Source: an uncultured Terriglobales bacterium
Lineage (GTDB): Bacteria; Acidobacteriota; Terriglobia; Terriglobales; Acidobacteriaceae
Reading direction: 5' to 3'
NCBI GenBank assembly: GCA_955652395.1
Contig: CATPBJ010000043.1
Span: 1-45,731, forward strand
DNA: 45,731 bases
Part shown: positions 7,180 to 15,546 of the stretch, one piece after another
Layout of the letters: every line of letters starts with the position of its first letter
How positions within the stretch are numbered: the first letter of the stretch is position 1
Translations under genes and position numbers: made by a program
The notes under the pieces: model-generated
The model's database searches: none
What the model was told of the DNA's origin: nothing
What the model saw: only the letters and a program-made list of their open reading frames with translations

Positions 7180-8513
7180 ACCGCACCGCAAACCGGAGCG
7201 AGGGCCGTCCTCCGGCCTTTTCCTATCGCGAGGTGCGAAAGGGATTTCTGCGTCGCCGTCCAATAGGAACCACGTTGTCGTGTGACGAGATCCCATTGGA
7301 ACGCCTGGCCGAGCGTTACGGAACTCCGCTCTACGTCTATTCCGCATCCGCGATCCGCGAACGCATGGACAGCTTCGAGCATGCTTTCCGAAAAGTTCCC
7401 CACACCATCTGCTATTCGGTCAAGGCAAATTCGAATCTAGGAATTCTTCAGTTGCTGGCGGGAATAGGATGCGGCTTCGATGTGGTCTCAGGCGGTGAAC
7501 TGGAGCGGGTCTTACGCGTGGACCGGCGGGCCGCGAAGAGAGTGGTGTTTTCGGGAGTGGGCAAGACCTCCGAAGAGATGCAGGCGGCGCTCAAGGCCGG
7601 CGTAATGCTGTTCAATGTGGAAAGCGAATCCGAGCTCTGGCGACTGGCAGAGTGTGCGGCGCGCACCCGGGAGAAAGCGCGGATCGCATTGCGCGTAAAC
7701 CCTGACGTTCCCGCCAACACGCATCCTTACATCTCAACCGGTCTGCAGCAACACAAGTTCGGCATTCCCCTCAGCAAGGCGAGAAAGTTATACGCCCAGG
7801 CCTCCGGGACCAAGTATCTGCGGATTGCTGGTGTAAGCGTACACATTGGCTCCCAGATCACGGACGTGCAGCCATTCGCGCTGACCATGGAACGCGTAGC
7901 TGAATTGGTGCGTGTGCTGCAAGACGACGGCCATCGCATCCAATACGTGGACGCGGGCGGGGGCCTAGGCATCGACTACCAGGATCCATCGCCCCAGGAA
8001 TTCGCTAGGCCGGCGGCGGAATATGCGGCCGCGCTGCTGCGTCCGCTGCGCGGGCTGAAAGTGCATCTCTTGCTCGAACCTGGTCGCTCCATCGTTGGGC
8101 CGGCGGGCGCGCTTCTCACTCGGGTTCTGTACCGGAAGACGAACGGCCCCAAGCAGTTTCTGGTGGTCGATGCCGCAATGAATGATCTGGTCCGGCCTTC
8201 GCTTTATGACGCGTATCACGAGATTGTTCCGGCGCGGCTGGATGTGAATTCCGCTCGACACGAGACCGTGGACGTGGTCGGCCCCATCTGCGAGAGCGGA
8301 GATTTCTTTGCGCGCGGCCGCGAGCTACCGGTGGTTAACGAAGGAGAGCTTCTGGCGATTCTCGATGCCGGAGCTTACGGCATGGTGCTCGCGTCCAACT
8401 ACAATACGCGACCGCGGCCTGCGGAAGTGCTGGTTGATGGCAAGTCGGTGAAAGTCATCCGGCGGCGGGAAACGATGGATGATTTGCTCCGACTGGAGAC
8501 CCGTTTGAGCTGA
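7176..8513 (+). CDS. lysA: Diaminopimelate decarboxylase
   Basis: Last step of lysine synthesis: meso-diaminopimelate to lysine plus CO2, PLP-dependent, fold type III. Motifs: the PLP lysine in YSVKANSN, GFDVVSGGEL, HIGSQIT, the phosphate-binding GGGLGIDY, EPGRSIVGPAG, the second active-site cysteine in CESGDFFA, and GAYGMVLASNYNTRPRP. At 445 residues it is slightly long because of an N-terminal extension before LSCDEIPLERLAERYGTPLYVY. The GTG at 7176 overlaps the preceding phosphatase stop. No other dap gene is in the window; lysC lies far downstream on the other strand. Confidence 0.95.
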   Translation: MNRTANRSEGRPPAFSYREVRKGFLRRRPIGTTLSCDEIPLERLAERYGTPLYVYSASAIRERMDSFEHAFRKVPHTICYSVKANSNLGILQLLAGIGCGFDVVSGGELERVLRVDRRAAKRVVFSGVGKTSEEMQAALKAGVMLFNVESESELWRLAECAARTREKARIALRVNPDVPANTHPYISTGLQQHKFGIPLSKARKLYAQASGTKYLRIAGVSVHIGSQITDVQPFALTMERVAELVRVLQDDGHRIQYVDAGGGLGIDYQDPSPQEFARPAAEYAAALLRPLRGLKVHLLLEPGRSIVGPAGALLTRVLYRKTNGPKQFLVVDAAMNDLVRPSLYDAYHEIVPARLDVNSARHETVDVVGPICESGDFFARGRELPVVNEGELLAILDAGAYGMVLASNYNTRPRPAEVLVDGKSVKVIRRRETMDDLLRLETRLS

Positions 8514-8556
8514 CCCTCGCTCCATTAGTTCCCTCACCCAGCAAAAATCAAGGCGA

Positions 8557-8597
8557 GCGGAGCTTTGCTCCGCCTGGACAGCCGGGGGCGGCTGTCC
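8557..8597. repeat. Twin hairpins between convergent lysA and amidohydrolase genes
   Basis: GCGGAGC-TTT-GCTCCGC (8557-8573) is followed by GGACAGCC/GGCTGTCC (8576-8597). The second stem shares the GGACAGCC core of the repeats at 2817 and 36107. They lie between converging genes and may serve as a bidirectional terminator, although no T-tract is present. Confidence 0.6.
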
Positions 8598-8726
8598 CAC
8601 GTGGGCACTGCCTAGCACCAGCGGATTACTTGGCACCTGCTTGGGCGAGCTTTCGTAAGTCGTTACCCCGCAAACACTGCCAGTTTGCATGCATGCTTTG
8701 GGCGGACTCTGGCGGCACGAAGTGGG

Positions 8727-10433
8727 TCAGTGACGCGATTTCTCCGGGGCATCCCAAACTACTTTTCCACCCACCCACGTCGTGGTAGTCCTGATGTCGC
8801 GGATTTTTACCGGGTCAATGGTGAAGATATCGTCGCTGAGTAAAACCATGTCCGCCAGCTTGCCGGGAGTGATAGAGCCCTTGTCTTTTTCCTGAAATTC
8901 CGCGTAGGCGGAACCCATGGTGTAGGCTTCGACCGCCTCCGCGACCGTGAGCTTCTGCTCGGGAAACCAGCCGCTGGGATTCTTCCCGTCCAACGTTGCG
9001 CGGGTGACGGCGGCGTAGAGGCCCAGCATCGGATTGAGAGGCGCCACGTTCCAGTCCGTACCGAAGGCGAGGCGCACATCGTGGTTCAGGAAGGTGCGAA
9101 ACGCGTAGGTACGACTGGCACGGTCGTGGCCGATGCGTTCTTCGGCCCAGCGTCCATCGTCGATGGCATGGTAGGGCTGGACGGAGGCGATTACGTGCAA
9201 TTGGGCGAAGCGGTCGAAATCTTTTGCCGCCATGTGCTGTGCGTGCTCAATGCGGAAGCGGCGGTCGCTCTCACTGTGCGCTTTCACAACCTCGCTATAC
9301 AGGTCAAGGATGATCGAAATGCCCTGGTCGCCGATGGCGTGAGTGCAAATCTGCAATCCGGCCGCATCGGCTTTCATCATACGGTCTTGCATGAGCGAAA
9401 CCGGATGCATTTCGTCGGACAGCAGCCCGCGGTTATTGGGCTGATTGCTGAACGGCTCGAAGAAGTATGCGGTAGAAGATCCTAGCGAGCCGTCCGCGTA
9501 GGCCTTGAGAGAGCCGATGCGAAGAAACGGGCCACCGAAAGCGTGCCGGATACCAATTTTTATCTGATCGTCGACGCCTGGAATAAGCGGCGCGGCGTAG
9601 ATGCGCGCGGTCAGTTCCCCCCGCTCCAGCAGCTCAGAGTAAACCGCGATGTCCGCGTATTCCGGATTCATGTGCTGCACGCTGGTGACACCCAGCGAGG
9701 CCGCGTGCGCCAGAGCGCGCTTGACTGCCCGCAGCCGCTCATCGTGCGAAAGAGGCGCCGCAACCTTAAAGACATAATCCATGGCGGCGTCTTTCAGCGC
9801 GCCGGTGGGATTGCCGTGCGCGTCGTGCACAATGACGCCGCCGGGAGGATCCGGAGTTTGGGCAGTGATGCCGGCCAGCCTGAGAGTGACCGAGTTTGCC
9901 AGCGCCATGTGGCCGTCGTAGCGACTGACAAATACGGGCGTGTCCGGGCTGAGAGGATCGATCAATTCCTTGCTGGGCATGGCCGCTGGAGTCCATTTGG
10001 TCTCATCCCAGTCGCCACCTGTTACCCAACCCCCCTTGGGCGTTTTCCTGACCCGTTCAGCAATGCGGCGGGCGAATTCCTCGGCGCTGGTGGCGTCGTT
10101 GAGTTGAACGCGGTCGAGCGCCAGGCCGCCGTCAACAAAATGCACATGGGAGTCGTTGAAGCCTGGCAGTAACAGTTTGCCGGAGGCATCGATCGTGCGG
10201 GTGTTACCGCCCTGCCAGGCGGCGACATCCTCGTTAGAACCCACCGCCATGATCCGGTCGCCAAGTACCGCGACGGCCTGAGCCGTGGGGCGGTTTTTGT
10301 CCACTGTCCAGATTTTGGCGTGGCGAATGATGAGATCGGCAGCGGGCTGCGACTGCGCCCGGAGAAACGGCGGCAGATTGAATAACACGAACAGGGTGGC
10401 GAACGCGCCAGCGCGAACAAAGGCAGTTTTCAT
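8727..10433 (-). CDS. Secreted amidohydrolase (COG1574, YtcJ-like)
   Basis: A 568-residue metal-dependent amidohydrolase of the YtcJ/TIM-barrel type. Residues 1-24 (MKTAFVRAGAFATLFVLFNL...) look like a signal peptide. The composite-domain start ADLIIRHAKIWTVD is followed by the metal motif DSHVHFVDGG, GGDWDETKW, the HAIGDQ region and the C-terminal FGTDWNVAPLNP; SITPGKLADMVLL is typical of the family end. I start at 10433 because the longer frame adds residues without homology-like character. No operon partner is visible. The substrate is not predictable. Confidence 0.88.
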   Translation of the reverse strand: MKTAFVRAGAFATLFVLFNLPPFLRAQSQPAADLIIRHAKIWTVDKNRPTAQAVAVLGDRIMAVGSNEDVAAWQGGNTRTIDASGKLLLPGFNDSHVHFVDGGLALDRVQLNDATSAEEFARRIAERVRKTPKGGWVTGGDWDETKWTPAAMPSKELIDPLSPDTPVFVSRYDGHMALANSVTLRLAGITAQTPDPPGGVIVHDAHGNPTGALKDAAMDYVFKVAAPLSHDERLRAVKRALAHAASLGVTSVQHMNPEYADIAVYSELLERGELTARIYAAPLIPGVDDQIKIGIRHAFGGPFLRIGSLKAYADGSLGSSTAYFFEPFSNQPNNRGLLSDEMHPVSLMQDRMMKADAAGLQICTHAIGDQGISIILDLYSEVVKAHSESDRRFRIEHAQHMAAKDFDRFAQLHVIASVQPYHAIDDGRWAEERIGHDRASRTYAFRTFLNHDVRLAFGTDWNVAPLNPMLGLYAAVTRATLDGKNPSGWFPEQKLTVAEAVEAYTMGSAYAEFQEKDKGSITPGKLADMVLLSDDIFTIDPVKIRDIRTTTTWVGGKVVWDAPEKSRH

Positions 10434-10745
10434 TCTTGTGGTCCTGATTGCAGACTGTCGGCCCGGGTCGCAGTCAATCCAATACGACTGGTAACGATAC
10501 AGGATTGCCGGAGGCCTTGAAAGTTTTCGCGCTGGGATTACGACGACGCTCAGAGTTTTCCTTAACACTATTGTGCCACCGCTCGCACGACCGAGCCATT
10601 GCCCTGGAGCAGCGATGCAGTTACGCTCGGCCATCGCAACTAAATTTATCTGGCCAGCACTTGACACGGCATTGAGGCGCCAGAAAGAAGAGCCCGGCTC
10701 CCTTCGGTTTCACGCACGGGTTCACGAGGCTGGCAGACTCGAAAC
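10434..10745. other. Intergenic region between divergent genes
   Basis: This stretch must hold the promoters of the divergent amidohydrolase and receiver genes. A TTGACA occurs at 10661-10666 on the + strand, but no acceptable -10 lies at the right distance. I see no RNA gene or repeat in it. Confidence 0.4.
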
Positions 10746-11189
10746 ATGAATATGGCAACAACGACGGTTTATGGCTCCCCACATCCCCGGGTCCGGGTTT
10801 TGGTCGCCGACGATCACGAGGTGATGCGGCTGGGAATTCGCAATCTGCTTGAGGTCCAGCCCGGCTGGAGCGTTTGCGCGGAAGCCAATAACGGGCGGGA
10901 AGCGGTGGAGAAGACCCTTAAATTTCATCCTGACGTGATCATCATGGACATCACCATGCCAGTGATGAACGGCCTCGAAGCGGCGAGTCAAATTACCCTG
11001 CAGCAACCGCAGATCCCGGTAATTTTGTTTTCGCTGCATGTGTCCGACGACCTCTATCGCCATTTCAAGACGGATGGAATCCGCGGGGCGGTAGCCAAAG
11101 GGGATGCCGCGCGCGATCTGGTTCTGGCAGTGGAGACGGTATTGGCAGGCGGAACTTTCTTCCCCGGCCAGAAAACCGGTTCAAATTGA
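10746..11189 (+). CDS. Stand-alone response regulator receiver protein
   Basis: A 147-residue protein that is a CheY-like receiver domain and little else. Acidic pocket: DDHE after RVLVA, the phosphoacceptor Asp in VIIMDITMPVMNG, and the conserved Lys in GAVAKGDA (switch Ser/Thr at LFSLHV). The sequence resembles the receiver half of NarL/LuxR-type regulators, but it ends after GGTFFPGQKTGSN, where such proteins would continue to a DNA-binding helix-turn-helix. No HTH coding remnant was evident just downstream. A second ATG at 10752 is possible. No histidine kinase is nearby. Confidence 0.88.
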   Translation: MNMATTTVYGSPHPRVRVLVADDHEVMRLGIRNLLEVQPGWSVCAEANNGREAVEKTLKFHPDVIIMDITMPVMNGLEAASQITLQQPQIPVILFSLHVSDDLYRHFKTDGIRGAVAKGDAARDLVLAVETVLAGGTFFPGQKTGSN

Positions 11190-11231
11190 CTGTCGGTTGA
11201 CCTTGGGCTTGAAGGAGGGACTCACAGGAGT

Positions 11232-11272
11232 GGCAGACGCCGGCCGGTTATGGGGAGTTACCAGCGTCTGCC
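11232..11272. repeat. Hairpin downstream of the receiver gene
   Basis: GGCAGACGC (11232-11240) pairs with GCGTCTGCC (11264-11272), enclosed by GAAGGAG and CTCCTTC further out. It may be a terminator or a hairpin repeat between converging genes; no T-tract follows. Confidence 0.5.
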
Positions 11273-11328
11273 GTTCGCTCCTTCGCGTTGGGGTAGCTCC
11301 ATTAGTACCGCCGACACACCAGCCGACG

Positions 11329-12207
11329 CTATCGGGATGATACTGTAGTTACAAACTGGATAATTGCTGACCCATCCTTTAGGATGCTGTGGCAGAAACT
11401 CGGCTTGAAGCGTTGATTTAAGGGAATGGGGCTACCAGGCTTGCCGGTTAGGACTTGACTGTCTCCGAGCAGATGCGGGTTCTTATGAAATCCGGGGGGG
11501 AGTTCGAATAGAGATGGGCTAATAGGCGAGTCGGAAAGGTCTTCAACGGTTTCTTCAATCTTCAGAATTCGATCCGCGCGACCCGGGCTTCCGCCGAGCC
11601 TGCGGATGCGAGTCATTTTGACCGCCAGTCCAGTCGGGACTGGCCCATCATGGTGGAACTGGGCGATCTCAGGAGGCATAACAAGTGCCGTCCCAACCAC
11701 ATAGTACGGTTCGCTACCCACATAGTCGGGAGCACTGTTGTTATCGGGACCCTCATGGTCGATATTCCAACCGTCGATCGTTTCTTCTCCGCCGGCGTTA
11801 TGTTCGTCGGGCGACCGTCTGGTCGTGGTGATAAGGTGTTTCGCTGGATGACCGAACAAGGTCTTTCGTTTCCCGGTGTCCACCGTCTCGCTCTCGACGT
11901 GAACCACATTCCAAGGATTCTTCTGTAAGTAGTCATTAAGCTGCGCCATGGGCCAGAACTTCACAACTTTGTAGGTTCGATACTCGCGCGCGTTCAGGTC
12001 GATTAACAACCCGGTCTTTGCTCCGTCGCCCAGGCTATCTTTTCTCCTCATAACCCCTCGTCGGTAATGAGTCTCCCGATGACCGCCAAGCTTCTGCGCG
12101 TTCGGACTCGCACTAGTATCCGTAATAACGGTGTGGGTCTTTAGCATCATGTCCGCGTAGCAAACGGTGTAGCATCCGATCAGGAGAAGTGTTAGGAATC
12201 CTTGCAT
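11329..12207 (-). CDS. Secreted protein of unknown function
   Basis: A 292-residue protein with a likely signal peptide (MQGFLTLLLIGCYTVCYA, cleavage near ADMM). The mature part begins with beta-strand-like sequence (MLKTHTVITDTSAS) and contains GLLIDLNAREYRTYKVVKFWP and FGHPAKHLITTT, a pattern I associate with periplasmic or surface proteins of the DUF4412-like kind (signal, lipoprotein-localisation-like beta sheet), but I do not recognise the family firmly. Pro/Gly-rich C-terminus (SLFELPPGFHKNPHLL). No ribosome binding site is obvious before the ATG at 12207. It is monocistronic, between the receiver gene and the arginine operon. Confidence 0.65.
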   Translation of the reverse strand: MQGFLTLLLIGCYTVCYADMMLKTHTVITDTSASPNAQKLGGHRETHYRRGVMRRKDSLGDGAKTGLLIDLNAREYRTYKVVKFWPMAQLNDYLQKNPWNVVHVESETVDTGKRKTLFGHPAKHLITTTRRSPDEHNAGGEETIDGWNIDHEGPDNNSAPDYVGSEPYYVVGTALVMPPEIAQFHHDGPVPTGLAVKMTRIRRLGGSPGRADRILKIEETVEDLSDSPISPSLFELPPGFHKNPHLLGDSQVLTGKPGSPIPLNQRFKPSFCHSILKDGSAIIQFVTTVSSR

Positions 12208-12245
12208 ATGGGTTGGTTTGTTAAATAGGAGGTTAGCCTATCTTT

Positions 12246-12277
12246 TTTCTAGCGCCCCTAGTTTCTAGCGCCCCTAG
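12246..12277. repeat. 16-base tandem duplication
   Basis: TTTCTAGCGCCCCTAG occurs twice in direct succession (12246-12261 and 12262-12277). It lies between the 3' end of the arginine operon and the start of the secreted-protein gene. The remaining bases of the 12208-12432 gap show no gene. Confidence 0.85.
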
Positions 12278-12432
12278 CCAGATTACCTTCGGCTCACCTG
12301 TCCCCAATCTGAGTGAAATGCTGCCAAGCCGTAGTTTTCAAACTCTTCCCTGAAGTCACACGAACGTACAGCCCCTGGACAATTTACGTCACGGCGTCCG
12401 TTCTTTTGCAGTCTGTTAGGCCGCACGGGTAT

Positions 12433-13650
12433 CTAAGTGGAATAGTCCGCGTTGATGCGCACATATTCAGGGGTCAGATCAGTGGTCAGGAACAGGATGG
12501 AGGCGCTGCCTCGACCGAGGAATATGCGAATCTCGCAGCGCGACTGGGCGAGCGCCTGGTGCGCCTGCTTCTGGTCAAAGTTGGCTCCCACACCGCCGCG
12601 GCACACCATTTGATCTCCGATCTTGATACTGACTTTCGCAGGGTCGATGGCGATCCCTGATCGTCCTACGGCGGCGAGAATGCGTCCCCAGTTGGGGTCC
12701 GCACCTGCCCACGCGGTCTTTACCAGCAGGGAGCGCGCCACGATTTGGGCCACCTGCCGGGCTTCCTCGCGATTCCTTGCCTGATCGACGGAGAGGCGAA
12801 TCACATGCTTCACCCCTTCACCGTCGAAGACAATCTGCTCGGCCAACGACTGGCAAGCCTGCAGGAGCGCGTCCGAAAAGTCTTTTCGCGCCGATGGTTG
12901 CTTCAAACGCACCCCGCTCCGGCCACTCGCCAGCAGCAGCACGGTGTCGTTGGTGGACGTGTCTCCGTCTATCGAGATGCAGTTGAAAGTCTGCTCGCAG
13001 GACTCTTGCAGCCACCGCTTTAATTCGACTGGACTGGCCACGACGTCGGTGAATAAGTAAACCAGCATGGTTGCGAGTTGCGGATGAATCATGCCGGCAC
13101 CCTTGGCAATGCCCAGCACGCTTACCGTGGACTTTCCGGAATGAAAGGTCACGCTGGCCAGCTTCGGCCGGGTGTCGGTAGTCATGATGGCACGAGCGAA
13201 GTCCGCAATTCCCTGCTTCGTCGCTCCGCGTGCCGCCGTGAGGTCGGGGAGCTTCGCGACTATCCGATCCACTGGCAGAGGCACGCCGATAATGCCGGTG
13301 GAGGACGGGAAAATCTCGCTGGCGCGCAATGCCAGGAGCCGGGCCAACTCCCGACAGACTTGCTGGCAAGCCCGTATCCCGGCTTTGCCAGTAGCGCAGT
13401 TGGCATTACCCGAGTTCACGATCACTGCCCGAACGCCACCGCGGCTGGCCGCCAGCGACGCCCGTCCGACTTCGAGGGGTGCCGCTACCACGCGATTCTT
13501 CGTGAACATGGCCGCCGCCGTTGTGCCCGGACAGGCTTCGACCAGTGCCAGATCAGGCCGGCCACTGGCCTTGATTCCAGCACACGCCGCCGAGAAACTG
13601 AATCCCACCGGCAGGCATAGGTTTTTCTGGGGAAGACCGCGAACTCTCAT
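12433..13650 (-). CDS. argJ: Ornithine acetyltransferase / glutamate N-acetyltransferase ArgJ
   Basis: Transfers the acetyl group from N-acetylornithine back to glutamate, closing the cyclic arginine pathway; some family members also make acetylglutamate from acetyl-CoA. The protein has 405 residues, normal for ArgJ. The autocleavage site is in KGAGMIHPQLATMLVY, where cleavage between Ala and the nucleophilic Thr yields two chains. SGNANCATG and IDGDTSTNDTVLLLASG are family signatures, and ADPNWGRILAAVGRSG is in the beta chain. It is the last gene of the arginine operon and overlaps the acetyltransferase gene by four bases. No argE is in the operon, consistent with the recycling route. Confidence 0.95.
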   Translation of the reverse strand: MRVRGLPQKNLCLPVGFSFSAACAGIKASGRPDLALVEACPGTTAAAMFTKNRVVAAPLEVGRASLAASRGGVRAVIVNSGNANCATGKAGIRACQQVCRELARLLALRASEIFPSSTGIIGVPLPVDRIVAKLPDLTAARGATKQGIADFARAIMTTDTRPKLASVTFHSGKSTVSVLGIAKGAGMIHPQLATMLVYLFTDVVASPVELKRWLQESCEQTFNCISIDGDTSTNDTVLLLASGRSGVRLKQPSARKDFSDALLQACQSLAEQIVFDGEGVKHVIRLSVDQARNREEARQVAQIVARSLLVKTAWAGADPNWGRILAAVGRSGIAIDPAKVSIKIGDQMVCRGGVGANFDQKQAHQALAQSRCEIRIFLGRGSASILFLTTDLTPEYVRINADYST

Positions 13651-14162
13651 ACCTCGATCTTCACCAGCCAGTTGGTGGGCTGAGGAAGAATGGCGAACTT
13701 GGGTAATTCGCCACGCACCATGGCGACCTCATCACACTGATGGAAGCGGGGGCAAACGCAGCAGTCTTTGTGAATCTTGTCGGGTAAATCCTCGCGGTGC
13801 GCCATGGCGAATCCCAGGCGCGCGAAGAATTCCGGAATGCGCGTAAACAGGCAGATGGAATCGACATTGTGTTTGCGGGCCTGCGCCAACAACGCCTTCA
13901 CCAGGCGCTCGCCGCCTCCCGAGCCCTGCCGTGCGGGATCGACCGTGATGGAGCGGATTTCGGCCAGATGCGGACCGTAAAGATGGAGCGCGCCGCAGCC
14001 GATGATATGGCCGTGATCTTCGAGCACGACAAAATCGCGCACATTTTCACAGACTTCCGCAAAGCTGCGCGGCAGCAGGGTTCCGTCGCCGGAGTAGGCC
14101 GCAATCAGCTCGTGTATCGGTTCGGCATCTGGCAGAAGGGCTTCACGCGTGCGCATGGACAT
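13647..14162 (-). CDS. argA: N-acetylglutamate synthase, short GNAT type
   Basis: A 171-residue GNAT acetyltransferase. The acetyl-CoA loop is SITVDPARQGSGGGERLV, preceded by GCGALHLYG. The C-terminal half carries FFARLGFAMAHREDLPDKI and a Cys cluster, KDCCVCPRFHQCDE. Short single-domain ArgA proteins with this Cys-rich segment are known from delta-proteobacteria and Acidobacteria. Its place between argH and argJ makes acetyl-CoA:glutamate N-acetyltransferase the best call, the first committed step of arginine synthesis. The start at 14162 overlaps argH by 20 bases; a second Met two codons in is possible. Confidence 0.85.
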   Translation of the reverse strand: MSMRTREALLPDAEPIHELIAAYSGDGTLLPRSFAEVCENVRDFVVLEDHGHIIGCGALHLYGPHLAEIRSITVDPARQGSGGGERLVKALLAQARKHNVDSICLFTRIPEFFARLGFAMAHREDLPDKIHKDCCVCPRFHQCDEVAMVRGELPKFAILPQPTNWLVKIEV

Positions 14163-15546
14163 CCTCCCGCATGCTTTCCACCTTCCGGCGGGCGTCGGCG
14201 ATGGCCTGCCGAACTCGTGCCGGCGCAGTACCGCCCGGGACGTCGTGGATGTTAAGCACTGCCTGCAGACTCAAACAAGAATAGAAATCCTGATCAAACG
14301 CCGGATTCAACTGGCGCAATTCCTCCAAGGCCAAATCTCCCAGCTCACACTTTCTCTCGATGCAGGTTTGCACCGCTTTGCCAATTTGTTCGTGGGCCAG
14401 ACGGAAAGGAACTCCGCGCTGCACCAGATAAGTGGCGCCGGCCCAGGCGTTCGTGAATCCGGATTGCGCGGCTTGCTGCATGCGCTCGTGATTGAACTCC
14501 ACGGCCTTCATCCAGCCGGATGCTAGCGGCAGCAGGGAAAGTACGGTGCCGGCGGCATCGAAGAGCGGCTGCTGCGTTTCCTGCAAGTCTTTGTTGTAGG
14601 CCAGAGGCAGGCCCTTCACCGTGACCAGCAGCGCCGTCGCGTCTCCTATGATGCGGGCGGCTTTGCCGCGCGTGAGTTCCAGCAGATCTGGATTCATCTT
14701 TTGCGGCATGGCGCTGCTTCCGGTTGAATAAGCCTCTGGCAGACGGATGAATCCAAACTCCTGCGATGAAAACAAGATCATCTCTTCCGCCCAGCGGCTC
14801 AGATGTACGGCCAAAAGAGAAAGAGCTCCCACGAACTCCAGGACAAAATCGCGATCACTGGTAGCGTCGATGCTGTTGGCAGTCGGAGCATCGAAGCCGA
14901 GCTCCTCGGCCATGGCGCGGCGATCCAGTGGCAATGTCGCGCCCGCGACAGCGCCCGAGCCCAAGGGAGAAAGATTTAGCCGTTTGCGGCAGTCAGCGAG
15001 CCGTTCGGCGTCACGTAGAAACATTTCTACATACGCCAGCAACCAATGGGCCACCAGCACCGGCTCCGCGCGTTGCAGGTGAGTGTAGGCGGGCATGGCT
15101 GCGCCGCCCGCTTGTTCGGCACGATCGAGCGAGATCCAGAGCCACTCCGCCAGGTCGGCCTTCATCTGGTCAATCGAGGCCCGAATGTAGAGACGAAGGT
15201 CGGTGGCAATCTGTTCATTGCGGCTTCGACCGCTGTGCAGCTTGTATCCGGTGTCGCCAATCACTGCGACCAGTTGCTTCTCCACGAAGTGATGCACGTC
15301 TTCAGCTTCGTTGTCGTCCAGGAACGCCGCAGACGCGGCCGCCTTCTCGGCAATCTGATTCAGGCCCTGAAGAATCGTGATCAGCTCACTCGACGACAGA
15401 TTTCCTCCATTCTTCAGCGCGGTTGCGTGGGCGCGGCTGGCGGCGAGCTCTTCCCGCAACAAACGCCGGTCGAAGTCGAACGACCGCTGCCAGCGCTCGA
15501 AGTCGGCATCGAGCGGCTGGTGGAATCGTCCCGACCACATCTTCAT
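14143..15546 (-). CDS. argH: Argininosuccinate lyase
   Basis: Final step of arginine synthesis: argininosuccinate to arginine plus fumarate, homotetrameric, cytosolic. The superfamily signature GSSAMPQKMNPD is present. The N-terminus MWSGRFHQPLD and the HSGRSRNEQIATD segment are typical of ArgH. Length 467 residues is normal. It overlaps argG by four bases at its start and the GNAT gene by 20 at its end. Confidence 0.96.
   Translation of the reverse strand: MKMWSGRFHQPLDADFERWQRSFDFDRRLLREELAASRAHATALKNGGNLSSSELITILQGLNQIAEKAAASAAFLDDNEAEDVHHFVEKQLVAVIGDTGYKLHSGRSRNEQIATDLRLYIRASIDQMKADLAEWLWISLDRAEQAGGAAMPAYTHLQRAEPVLVAHWLLAYVEMFLRDAERLADCRKRLNLSPLGSGAVAGATLPLDRRAMAEELGFDAPTANSIDATSDRDFVLEFVGALSLLAVHLSRWAEEMILFSSQEFGFIRLPEAYSTGSSAMPQKMNPDLLELTRGKAARIIGDATALLVTVKGLPLAYNKDLQETQQPLFDAAGTVLSLLPLASGWMKAVEFNHERMQQAAQSGFTNAWAGATYLVQRGVPFRLAHEQIGKAVQTCIERKCELGDLALEELRQLNPAFDQDFYSCLSLQAVLNIHDVPGGTAPARVRQAIADARRKVESMREDVHAHA

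Noticed and set aside
10661..10666. TTGACA before the receiver gene
   Set aside because: No -10 hexamer of acceptable match lies 16-18 bases downstream.
10680..10745. GC-rich foldable stretch considered as a tRNA
   Set aside because: No D-arm or T-loop pattern (GTTCRANNC with matching stem) and no acceptor stem could be drawn.
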